A stretch of DNA of 8,239 bases from Actinomycetota bacterium (GCA_005801025.1 SYDZ01000145.1:1-8239); one strand, 5' to 3'. Positions 1-5,387 are shown, counted from the stretch's first letter. Numbers and translations: made by a program. The notes: generated from the letters alone by a model not told the origin.

Positions 1-215
1 ATACCCTCGCAGACCTCAATTGTGCTTGTTTTGCCCGCACCGTTGGGTCCCAAAACTGCAGTCACTTGACCAGCTCGGGCAGAGAATGAAATATTGTCAA
101 CCGCCAAAAGATCCCCGTAGCGCACGCACAGTTGCTCAACAACAAGCGTGGGTTCAGTCCGGTCGATGCGGCTCAACGAGGGGGGATCATTGAGTGGAGA
201 AAGATCGCCGTTCAC
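1..215 (-). CDS. ABC transporter ATP-binding protein, N-terminal fragment (cut by left edge)
   Basis: Reading the minus strand, an open frame runs off the left edge and encodes the start of an ABC ATPase. After about 20 poorly conserved residues comes VVEQLCVRYGDLLAVDNISF, the usual first beta strands with the aromatic A-loop tyrosine. A perfect Walker A, GPNGAGKTST, follows, then IEVCEGY. This pattern is typical of stand-alone importer/ABC-2 type ATPases (DrrA/CcmA-like) that pair with a separate membrane subunit, but the subunit gene and the Walker B and signature motifs lie outside the window, so the substrate cannot be told. The start is uncertain: I chose GTG at 215; an in-frame TTG at 245 is possible, and two in-frame stops lie at 288-293. 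Neither start has a convincing Shine-Dalgarno sequence. It is divergent from serS, with 57 bases between the chosen starts. Confidence 0.88.
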   Translation of the reverse strand, partial: MNGDLSPLNDPPSLSRIDRTEPTLVVEQLCVRYGDLLAVDNISFSARAGQVTAVLGPNGAGKTSTIEVCEG

Positions 216-256
216 AGTTCTGACTTTAGTCGTAGGGCTTGGCAACTCCCATCGGG

Positions 257-262
257 ATAACC
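257..262 (+). promoter_or_regulatory. Candidate -10 box for serS-pdxH
   Basis: TAACCT fits the actinobacterial TAnnnT -10 pattern. It would place transcription start near 269, only about four bases before the serS GTG at 273. No good Shine-Dalgarno precedes that GTG, so leaderless or nearly leaderless translation is plausible. No convincing -35 is seen at the right distance (TTGGCA at 239-244 is too close). This is a low-confidence guess in a 57-base divergent gap that must also hold the promoter of the left-edge ABC gene. Confidence 0.3.
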
Positions 263-272
263 TGATGTTTCT

Positions 273-1568
273 GTGATTGATGTCCGTTTATTACGAAACG
301 ACCCTGCTGCCGTGAAGGCTGCCCTCGCTCGGCGCGGTAAGCCAGAGATTATTGAACAACTCGACGCCGCCATTGCCCTCGACGGTCAATTGCGCGATAT
401 CACTGCTCAACGCGATGCCAGTCGTGCGCGAGTTAACGAACTCTCCAAATTAGTAGGCGCCGCTCGACGCGATGGTGAGAACGAAGCGGCCGAAAAACTT
501 CAAATTGAGAGTCGCACTCTGGGTGATGATGAGAAGGCTTTAGCCGAAGCCTTTGAAACTGTTCAGGGTCAATTACGTGACATCATGTTGCGCATTCCTA
601 ATGTTCCTCATGATGATGCCCCTGATGGAGTCAATGATCAGGACAATCCCCTCGTGAAGGGTCCGATTAATCTGCCGGGTGAGTTTTCTGAACATCAAAG
701 AGTCGCGCATTGGGTTGTGGCCGACGAGTTGGGCATTCTCGACAACGAGCGCGCAGTCAAGTTGAGCGGGGCAATGTTTACGATGCAGCGTGGTGCAGGA
801 GCAATGTTGTCGCGCGCATTATGTCAGTATGCGCTCGATATGAATGCAGATGCTTTTGAAGAAATTCGTCCACCGTCTCTGGTGACTACAGCTACGTTGA
901 CTGCCACTGGTCAGTTGCCAAAGTTTGCCGAGGACGCATATGCCATTGAACGTGACGACCTGTGGTGCATCCCGACAGCCGAGGCCCCCTTGACGTCAAT
1001 GTATTCTGGCGAAATTTTAGATGAAGCACAATTGCCGATGCGTCTGATGGCGTACTCATCCTGCTATCGCCGTGAAGCAGGTTCTGCGGGCCGCGATACA
1101 CGAGGTATGTTGCGTGCCAACGAGTTTGACAAAGTTGAGATATTTTCTTTGTGCACCCCCGAAGATTCGCCAGCCATGTTGATCGAGTTACGTGATCGCG
1201 CTGAGCGTTTGATCGCAGGTTTAGGTTTGCCTTATCGGATGATTGAAATCTGTACTGGCGATATGGGTCAAAGCCATCATCAAAGTTTCGACATTGAGGT
1301 TTATGCTCCAGGTTGCGATAGTTGGCTTGAGGTCTCTTCAGTCTCATGGTTTAGCGACTATCAGGGTCGTCGAGCAGATATTCGTTATCGCAAATCTGGG
1401 GAAAAAGGAACGCACATTGCTCACACTCTGAACGGTTCGGCTTTGGCCGTACCACGCGTGTGGGCAGCAATCATGGAAAATTTCCGTGAGGCAGATGGAA
1501 GCGTTGTGATACCTGAAGCGTTGCGCCCATATACGCGCGGCCTTGAGCGGATCTCACCGAGAAACTGA
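273..1568 (+). CDS. serS: Seryl-tRNA synthetase
   Basis: This cytosolic class II synthetase charges tRNA-Ser with serine using ATP. The 431-residue protein is of normal full length. Residues 1-110 hold the N-terminal domain, starting with the typical MIDVRLLRNDP and continuing with a charged, helical coiled-coil arm (about 30-105) that grips the long variable arm of tRNA-Ser. The catalytic domain shows the TAE serine-site motif (235-237), class II motif 2 (YRREAGSAGRDTRG from 265, then EFDKVE), the GDMG segment (329-332), WLEVSSVSWFSDYQGRR (351-367) and motif 3 LNGSALAVPR (386-395). GTG at 273 is the start because it gives the family's standard N-terminus; the ATGs at 265 and 280 are in other frames. 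The stop overlaps the pdxH start (TGATG), suggesting co-transcription and coupled translation. No T-box or other long leader is present. Confidence 0.98.
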   Translation: MIDVRLLRNDPAAVKAALARRGKPEIIEQLDAAIALDGQLRDITAQRDASRARVNELSKLVGAARRDGENEAAEKLQIESRTLGDDEKALAEAFETVQGQLRDIMLRIPNVPHDDAPDGVNDQDNPLVKGPINLPGEFSEHQRVAHWVVADELGILDNERAVKLSGAMFTMQRGAGAMLSRALCQYALDMNADAFEEIRPPSLVTTATLTATGQLPKFAEDAYAIERDDLWCIPTAEAPLTSMYSGEILDEAQLPMRLMAYSSCYRREAGSAGRDTRGMLRANEFDKVEIFSLCTPEDSPAMLIELRDRAERLIAGLGLPYRMIEICTGDMGQSHHQSFDIEVYAPGCDSWLEVSSVSWFSDYQGRRADIRYRKSGEKGTHIAHTLNGSALAVPRVWAAIMENFREADGSVVIPEALRPYTRGLERISPRN

Positions 1569-2215
1569 TGATCGTGAGCCCGCGCGATCGTCGTATTCAA
1601 TACGAAACTGCTGGGCTACTTCGTGAAGACCTTGACGAGTCACCGATCCAGCAATGGCATGCGTGGTATGTCGACGCTGTTGAGGCCGAGTTACCTGAGC
1701 CGAATGCGATGGTTGTCGGCACAGTTGATGAGTACGGTTTGCCCGATTCGCGCATTGTGTTGGCTCGTGGGGTGGATGATGAAGGCATCACGTTTTTCGG
1801 AAACTACGAAAGTTCTAAAGGTCAACAACTTGATGGCACACCTTTGGCGAGCGTGGTTTTTCCGTGGCTCGGTTTACATCGTCAAGTGCGTGCGCGAGGT
1901 TCAGTTGAGGTGTTATCGCGATTTGAAAGTGATGCCTATTTTGCTTCACGACCACGAGATAGTCAGATAGGCGCATGGGCTTCTCCCCAAAGTCAAGAAA
2001 TTGAAGATCGATCTGTCCTGGAAAAGAACTTTGCTGATTTCAGTGAACAATTCTCGACTGGCGAGGTACCCCGCCCACCACATTGGGGAGGTTGGCTTCT
2101 CGTCCCTGAAGTGTTTGAGTTTTGGCAGGGTCGTCCCAATCGTCTGCACGATCGCTTTCGTTATCGCCGTGAGGACTTAACAGATTCGTGGATCATTGAC
2201 CGTTTGGCCCCGTAG
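1568..2215 (+). CDS. pdxH: Pyridoxamine/pyridoxine 5'-phosphate oxidase
   Basis: This FMN-dependent cytosolic enzyme oxidises pyridoxamine or pyridoxine 5'-phosphate to pyridoxal 5'-phosphate, the last step of vitamin B6 synthesis and salvage. The 215-residue length is normal (E. coli has 218). Visible hallmarks are RIVLARG (62-68), ESSKG (81-85), FPWLGLHRQVR (98-108), YFASRPRDSQIGAWASPQS (124-142) and the C-terminal family signature FEFWQGRPNRLHDR (183-196), ending in the classic DRLAP. One difference: the usual FYTN stretch before the ESxKG loop is FFGN here (76-79), so the tyrosine and threonine that contact FMN in the E. coli enzyme are phenylalanine and glycine. ATG at 1568 overlaps the serS stop by one base; a weak GAGA at 1559-1562 may help initiation. 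The 3' end overlaps the opposite-strand hydrolase gene by 23 bases. Confidence 0.97.
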   Translation: MIVSPRDRRIQYETAGLLREDLDESPIQQWHAWYVDAVEAELPEPNAMVVGTVDEYGLPDSRIVLARGVDDEGITFFGNYESSKGQQLDGTPLASVVFPWLGLHRQVRARGSVEVLSRFESDAYFASRPRDSQIGAWASPQSQEIEDRSVLEKNFADFSEQFSTGEVPRPPHWGGWLLVPEVFEFWQGRPNRLHDRFRYRREDLTDSWIIDRLAP

Positions 2216-2825
2216 CCCAGTTCTCTACCGCTTGGGCCAATCCAGCGATTAATGATTGCGTATGCGGTGGCAACTCGGGACCCTCCCAATCCCAAAAGAG
2301 TGGCGTTGTGCCGCGGACACGCGGTGGCAATTCAATTTGCACGCCAGTGCCTGGAGGGAGATTGACGGGATTACGCGAATGTAAACCGCGAAGATCTTTC
2401 GGGATGTCTTCAACTTCAGTCACTATGTTGTACGCCGGCAAGTGTGTCCGCAAATAGCCACCAATATGTTCAGCAAAAGGGCGATTCTGACCGCCCAATA
2501 AGAGTGATGAGAAATATCCTTGACGCCCAAATCCATGAATGGTGATCACAGTATGAACGTGATCAATAAATGACCGCAGATTTTCTGAAGAATCAGGTGA
2601 TACCTCAATGGAAGGAATGTGTCGCTCCATACCTTTGGGTTGGTGAACGCCATAGTAGCTCGCGCCGCAATGTTCGGCAGCTGCCATAGCAATCACCTCA
2701 GTCATCTCTTCAAGTCCACCACCGTGATACGCCATGAAACCGATTCTGTGTGCACGCGGTTCAGTGACTCCGCGTAAGACAACGACTTCCTCGACATCAG
2801 GGTGATCAAGGAGTTGGCGAAACAT
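2193..2825 (-). CDS. Poly-gamma-glutamate hydrolase family protein (zinc-dependent amidohydrolase-like)
   Basis: The 210-residue protein resembles the gamma-PGA hydrolase family (first known from Bacillus phages, where it cuts poly-gamma-glutamate capsules), which has cellular members of unknown role in Actinobacteria. Key stretches, numbered from the chosen start, are AYHGGGLEEMT (32-42), VHQP (60-63), VITIHGF (93-99), LLGGQNR (109-115) and HSRNPVNLP (149-157) followed by GVQIELPPRVRG (161-172). The histidines at 34 and 97 and the glutamates at 39/40 and 165 are candidate metal or catalytic residues by family pattern. No signal peptide is seen. The frame is open upstream to 2951, but that part lies over ccdA and does not look like protein; ATG at 2825 is preceded by AAAGAAG with six bases between and overlaps the ccdA end by 20 bases. 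The true substrate here is unknown. It may instead be a repurposed peptidase or amidase. Confidence 0.8.
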   Translation of the reverse strand: MFRQLLDHPDVEEVVVLRGVTEPRAHRIGFMAYHGGGLEEMTEVIAMAAAEHCGASYYGVHQPKGMERHIPSIEVSPDSSENLRSFIDHVHTVITIHGFGRQGYFSSLLLGGQNRPFAEHIGGYLRTHLPAYNIVTEVEDIPKDLRGLHSRNPVNLPPGTGVQIELPPRVRGTTPLFWDWEGPELPPHTQSLIAGLAQAVENWATGPNGQ

Positions 2826-3684
2826 TGGCATCTTCTTTGCTTGTTGAAATTTCTCGGCGGCGGCTGACGATTGTGTAAGCAATAGCGCAAGCCACGATGA
2901 AGCCAAAGATAAGGGCCAGCGCAAAACGATTTCGATCAATTGATTGAGCAATATTTTCTTGCCATGTTAAAACACGACCAGTGAAAGAATCATCGTAATT
3001 ATTGCGAATATCGTTGAACCAATACCAACTTAAGTACAGACCTGACAAAATCATCACACATGCTGAAAAGATTTCAACATAAGACATGCTCAATCGCAAC
3101 AATCTCAGCAGTCCGCCTTGTGCGAGGGCCAGAGTCACTGTCAGTGTCGTCACTAACAGCGACATAGCAACTCCGTAGAGCGTAATCGCCACTATTCCCC
3201 GAGCGAATCCTTCGGTATCAATGGTTCCAAGAACTGTGGCTGAGAACGGTCCGATGGTGCAGCCAATTGAGGCAATCGCATAAGCCAGACCAAATACATA
3301 CATCGAGAAAACAGTACGGTCACGCTGACCTGCATCAAGTTTTGGTGTGCTGTAAGGCAATCGATAGCCAAACAACATCGCAATACCTAGAACGACAAGA
3401 GCAATTCCAATAAGTACCGAAACATACTTGGCATTTTGATTAATCCAGTCAGTAAAAAGTCGGCTCACGCCACCGACGATGACAAAGACGCTCATAAATC
3501 CTGCAGACAAAGCAGTGCTCACCAGAAGTGCACGTGTGATTGTTGAGCGCTGAGTACCAGGTCGTCCACTGACTCCGAGAAAGTACATTAAGTAAGTGGG
3601 CAGTAAGACGAACCCACAAGGATTAACGGCCGCCAACAGGCCACTGCCGAAACTCAGCCAGAGACGATCGGCACTTCCGATCAT
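2806..3684 (-). CDS. ccdA: CcdA/DsbD-type thiol-disulfide electron-transfer membrane protein
   Basis: This integral membrane protein (292 residues) of the CcdA/DsbD-beta family passes electrons from cytoplasmic thioredoxin to extracytoplasmic thiol proteins, often for cytochrome c maturation. The redox cysteine pair is visible: C23 in NPCGFVLLP in the first helix and C142 in ASIGCTIGPF in the fourth. Hydrophobic helices lie roughly at 9-30, 50-75, 85-107, 126-155, 162-190, 200-222 and 254-274. The last, after a polar loop (223-252), is an addition to the six-helix CcdA core, and the protein ends in a charged tail. ATG at 3684 overlaps the TGA of the upstream thioredoxin gene in an ATGA junction, so the two are translationally coupled. 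This pairing strongly supports the thioredoxin being its redox partner. No cytochrome c assembly genes (ResB/CcsA) are in the window, so the final target is open. Confidence 0.92.
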   Translation of the reverse strand: MIGSADRLWLSFGSGLLAAVNPCGFVLLPTYLMYFLGVSGRPGTQRSTITRALLVSTALSAGFMSVFVIVGGVSRLFTDWINQNAKYVSVLIGIALVVLGIAMLFGYRLPYSTPKLDAGQRDRTVFSMYVFGLAYAIASIGCTIGPFSATVLGTIDTEGFARGIVAITLYGVAMSLLVTTLTVTLALAQGGLLRLLRLSMSYVEIFSACVMILSGLYLSWYWFNDIRNNYDDSFTGRVLTWQENIAQSIDRNRFALALIFGFIVACAIAYTIVSRRREISTSKEDANVSPTP

Positions 3685-4283
3685 GAAATGCCCAGTTTCA
3701 ATAAGGCGGCGGTGATTGCCTCTGCTGTGAGTTCACCAGAAACTTGTTTGATGATTGTCCCATCAGCAGAGACGAACAAAGTGGTGGGGAATATTGAAAT
3801 GCCATTGGCCACCAGCATCTCGCCGTTGGGATCGCGCCACAATTGATAGGTGACACCGAGGTCTTGAGCGAATGCCTGAGTGACTTTCGCTGAGTCTTGG
3901 GTATTAACGCCGACAAACGTCACTCTGTCTGCGTATTTCTCGAAAGCCGCTTGGAGTGCGGGCATCTCTCGTTTGCAGGGTTGACAATTAGAAAACCAGA
4001 AGTTGATCAGTATCGGGCGACCCGCATCTCTGAGAGAGACTGTGTTGATTTCTTGACCATCAAGGTCGGAGACAATCGTATGTCCTAGAGGGGTGCCCTC
4101 AATCGGGGCGTTAGTGCCAATGCCTGGTTCTTGATATTCTCCGGGCTCATCGAGGATGACATCTGAATCATTGTTATTTTGCAGGGCACCGAGGATCAAA
4201 ATCGCAGACCCTGAGGTGGCGAGGGCGGCTGCCAAGGCAATTGCCACAGGGCGTAAGCGTCGAAGGAACCGTGTCTGAACCAC
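3681..4283 (-). CDS. TlpA/ResA-family membrane-anchored thioredoxin
   Basis: This 200-residue extracytoplasmic thiol-disulfide oxidoreductase has a basic N-terminus (RFLRRLR), then a hydrophobic segment at about 12-35 acting as a signal anchor; no lipobox cysteine is seen. A polar linker (36-56) leads to the thioredoxin/AhpC-TSA-like fold (57-200). The active site is FWFSNCQPC (C100, C103), followed by KREMPAL, which is typical of TlpA/ResA. The cis-proline is P166 in IFPTT. In most relatives the residue before the first cysteine is tryptophan (WCxPC); here it is asparagine, and CQPC replaces the common CGPC/CEPC, which could alter redox potential. It likely receives electrons from the overlapping CcdA. 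GTG at 4283 is the earliest start possible, since an in-frame TGA directly precedes it. There is no good Shine-Dalgarno, and a -10-like box lies just upstream. Confidence 0.92.
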   Translation of the reverse strand: MVQTRFLRRLRPVAIALAAALATSGSAILILGALQNNNDSDVILDEPGEYQEPGIGTNAPIEGTPLGHTIVSDLDGQEINTVSLRDAGRPILINFWFSNCQPCKREMPALQAAFEKYADRVTFVGVNTQDSAKVTQAFAQDLGVTYQLWRDPNGEMLVANGISIFPTTLFVSADGTIIKQVSGELTAEAITAALLKLGIS

Positions 4284-4290
4284 TCAGCAC

Positions 4291-4296
4291 AGGATA
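4291..4296 (-). promoter_or_regulatory. Candidate -10 box for the thioredoxin-ccdA-hydrolase operon
   Basis: On the minus strand this reads TATCCT, matching TAnnnT. The expected transcription start (about 4284) falls next to the GTG start at 4283, implying leaderless translation, consistent with the lack of a ribosome binding site. The -35 region (about 4313-4319) is poorly matched to TTGACA. Confidence 0.35.
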
Positions 4297-4341
4297 GTTG
4301 GCTGATCGGATTTCACAGATTCGTATGGGGATCGGGGGATG

Positions 4342-4373
4342 CCCGGTCGCAGTGGGGGGATACTGCGACCGGG
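4342..4373 (-). terminator. 12-bp perfect hairpin after whiB7 (possible U-less terminator)
   Basis: CCCGGTCGCAGT (4342-4353) and its exact reverse complement (4362-4373) enclose an eight-base loop, GGGGGGAT on the plus strand and ATCCCCCC on the minus. It lies about 80 bases beyond the whiB7-like stop and 58 or more bases before the thioredoxin start. On position and strength it could end the regulator transcript, but neither side has a T-tract. Hairpins without U-tails have been proposed as terminators in actinobacteria. Alternatives are an operator or a structured RNA end. Confidence 0.5.
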
Positions 4374-4386
4374 ACCTCCCAGTGCA

Positions 4387-4417
4387 GTTATGGGGTCGTC
4401 TCAGCGTTGCCCATAAC
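4387..4417. repeat. 8-bp inverted repeat
   Basis: GTTATGGG (4387-4394) and CCCATAAC (4410-4417) are perfect inverted arms around a 15-base loop. It sits just downstream of the whiB7-like gene, in tandem with the stronger hairpin at 4342-4373. Together they may form a double terminator or 3'-end structure of the regulator mRNA. There is no T-run on either side. Confidence 0.4.
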
Positions 4418-4451
4418 CGAGATGTTCAGGAGTCTCAGATCACGTCAGGAG

Positions 4452-4850
4452 TTAGGCCACTCGAATGGCGATCTCATAACTCCTCTGTTCACTAACGCTC
4501 GCAATGCTGCGAATTGTGCGGTCTTCATCAATGACCAAAATGGCCCGTGGTAAAACCGATGGTCTCCCGCGCGGTCGGCGATCAAGGACTATCTGACCAT
4601 TGTCGATCAGTTCACCGCCCCAAACCCCCCAGGGTTCGAGACGTTCTAGAGCGCCGTCAAGGCACGAAGCACTCAACGGACATCGAGCGCAAATAGCCTT
4701 GGCACGAGCAATGTCCACGTTCTCATCACTGAAGAACAGGGGAGTAAGTGTGCCGTTGCCGTCTGCACAGCGGGCAGCCAGTTTCTTCGGGGCCGGTGAG
4801 GTGGTGGCATCACTGATGAAGGTGATGGGGGCTTCAAGTGTCACTGTCAT
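4452..4850 (-). CDS. whiB7: WhiB7-like (Wbl family) iron-sulfur transcriptional regulator
   Basis: This 132-residue Wbl protein belongs to the family of [4Fe-4S] proteins that bind the housekeeping sigma factor and activate promoters. The four cluster cysteines are C28, C54, C57 and C63, in CARCPLSASC and an upstream cysteine. The turn EPWGVWGGE (72-80) and the basic PRGRP (93-97), an AT-hook, are the combination that marks WhiB7/WblC, activator of intrinsic antibiotic-resistance genes, rather than WhiB1-6; the stretch before it (LFFSDEN...AKAIC) also resembles WhiB7. Mycobacterial WhiB7 ends soon after the AT-hook, but this one continues about 35 residues (98-132). ATG at 4850 is chosen because the family domain starts soon after and GAGA (4858-4861) lies seven bases upstream; the frame is open further up only across the leader terminator. 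The leader structure supports the WhiB7 assignment. Subfamily identity is by eye from motifs. Confidence 0.85.
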   Translation of the reverse strand: MTVTLEAPITFISDATTSPAPKKLAARCADGNGTLTPLFFSDENVDIARAKAICARCPLSASCLDGALERLEPWGVWGGELIDNGQIVLDRRPRGRPSVLPRAILVIDEDRTIRSIASVSEQRSYEIAIRVA

Positions 4851-4909
4851 GATTTGGTCTCTATTTCTGTTGTGGGTGGGTTGGATTTTTGATTGTTGCC
4901 TGGAGAACG

Positions 4910-4940
4910 AAAAAGGCCACTGGGATTTTCCCAGTGGCCT
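4910..4940 (-). terminator. Rho-independent terminator inside the whiB7-like leader
   Basis: On the minus strand AGGCCACTGGGA (4940-4929 side) and TCCCAGTGGCCT form a 12-bp perfect stem with an AAA loop. The stem's last T begins a run of five T (4914-4910), followed by CGTT. This is the only textbook intrinsic terminator in the window. It points toward the regulator and lies 60 bases before its ATG, not after a gene, which is the position expected of an attenuator. Confidence 0.88.
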
Positions 4941-4968
4941 CGGTGTGGATTCTCTACGTTGGTGTGTC

Positions 4969-5163
4969 CTACGTGAGTAACTCCTCGAGCCGCTGGGGTG
5001 AACGCTTGGTGTCCACTGCTGCGAAGGTGGCTGCCATATAGACGGCCTTCTTGGCGATATGATTTTTCGCCGCGTGATTCGCCGTAAACCCTGCATATGA
5101 CGCGTCTGAGCCCACTGGCCAACTGATCGTGGCGATTGAAGCAGGAGCGTTCAAAAGGTTCAT
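4969..5163 (-). CDS. Upstream ORF (leader peptide) of the whiB7-like gene, 64 codons
   Basis: ATG at 5163 opens 64 codons, from MNLLNAPASIATISW to RLEELLT, ending in TAG at 4969-4971, 28 bases before the terminator stem. It has no recognisable domain, signal peptide or membrane segment and is rich in alanine, as expected if the act of translation rather than the product matters. The promoter-like boxes end only a few bases before the ATG, so it would be translated leaderless or nearly so. The frame is open upstream to a GTG at 5328 (119 codons), but that would put the promoter inside the gene. All three minus frames are open over parts of this stretch, so openness alone proves little. The support comes from position relative to promoter and terminator and from known whiB7/wblC leaders. 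Confidence 0.55.
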   Translation of the reverse strand: MNLLNAPASIATISWPVGSDASYAGFTANHAAKNHIAKKAVYMAATFAAVDTKRSPQRLEELLT

Positions 5164-5166
5164 AGC

Positions 5167-5202
5167 GCTATAAAGGCAATCACTTTGAAATGGCAATGTC
5201 AA
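5167..5202 (-). promoter_or_regulatory. Candidate promoter of the whiB7-like leader
   Basis: Minus strand: a perfect TTGACA (5202-5197) directly followed by a second -35-like box, TTGCCA (5196-5191), then TTATAG/TATAGC (5173-5167). TTGCCA to TTATAG has a 17-base spacer, and TTGACA to TTGCCT (5179-5174, preceded by TG as in an extended -10) also has 17. Either reading starts transcription at about 5160-5167, at the upstream ORF's ATG. A/T-rich bases (TTCTAATTCAG) lie just upstream of TTGACA, where mycobacterial WhiB7 touches its own promoter through its AT-hook, so autoregulation is possible. Confidence 0.5.
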
Positions 5203-5387
5203 CTGAATTAGAACTGTGATTCGTTTTTGCGGCCCAGATAGTTCTCCAGCAGGGTTGCGGTGACAGCTGGTTACAGTGCAAAAGACCTGCTCACAGACGA
5301 TTTTTACCACCGTTAGGTGAACCCACACGGCAGATCTAGGGAACGAAAAGAATTGTTGAAAGATTTTTGAGTTCTGGCATGGACTGG
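5203..5387. other. Gap between exporter operon and whiB7 leader promoter
   Basis: I see no gene and no convincing terminator in these 185 bases. There is only a weak 5-bp inverted repeat (CCAGC/GCTGG, about 5245-5270) and A/T-rich patches. Transcripts from the ABC exporter genes could therefore read into the whiB7-like leader, where the attenuator would act on them too. Confidence 0.4.

Larger units (their letters stand above)
4851..5165 (-). promoter_or_regulatory. whiB7-like 5' leader: probable ribosome-mediated transcription attenuator
   Basis: About 310 bases separate the probable promoter from the regulator ATG. In order of transcription they hold a 64-codon upstream ORF (5163-4969), a 28-base gap, a strong intrinsic terminator (4940-4910), and a roughly 60-base A/C-rich unstructured stretch with the ribosome binding site (4858-4861). 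The final codons of the upstream ORF (4997-4986, CCCAGCGGCTCG) can pair with the terminator's first arm plus two flanking bases (4942-4930), giving about 11 pairs with one mismatch and one bulge: a candidate antiterminator. By analogy with mycobacterial whiB7 and Streptomyces wblC, fast translation of the upstream ORF would mask this segment and allow termination, while a stalled ribosome would free it and allow read-through. The switching model is inference; the elements are visible. Confidence 0.7.

Noticed and set aside
892..1347. 151-codon antisense ORF inside serS
   Set aside because: It is a shadow of a clearly real gene with no domain or start signal. Similar antisense frames elsewhere in the window were dropped for the same reason.
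2826..2951. N-terminal extension of the hydrolase frame by 42 residues, hydrophobic at its start
   Set aside because: It lies wholly over the ccdA 3' end in another frame. The hydrophobicity reflects overlap with the ccdA last helix, and a better ATG with AAAGAAG upstream exists at 2825.
4426..4452. Two copies of TCAGGAGT, 19 bases apart, at the 3' end of whiB7
   Set aside because: Eight-base direct repeats are expected by chance at this scale, and nothing links them to a site or function.
4851..5096. 82-residue in-frame extension of the WhiB7-like protein
   Set aside because: It would be translated across the intrinsic terminator, is basic and low in similarity to any Wbl N-terminus, and the ATG at 4850 has a spaced GAGA site.
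4847..5122. 91-codon minus-strand ORF whose TGA overlaps the whiB7 ATG (ATGA)
   Set aside because: It starts with TTG, runs through the terminator hairpin and has no protein-like pattern. The ATGA overlap is tempting as translational coupling, but the 64-codon frame fits promoter and terminator better.
5164..5328. Upstream extension of the leader ORF from GTG at 5328 (119 codons in total)
   Set aside because: The promoter-like boxes would be inside the gene and there is no sign of a domain; probably a chance open frame.
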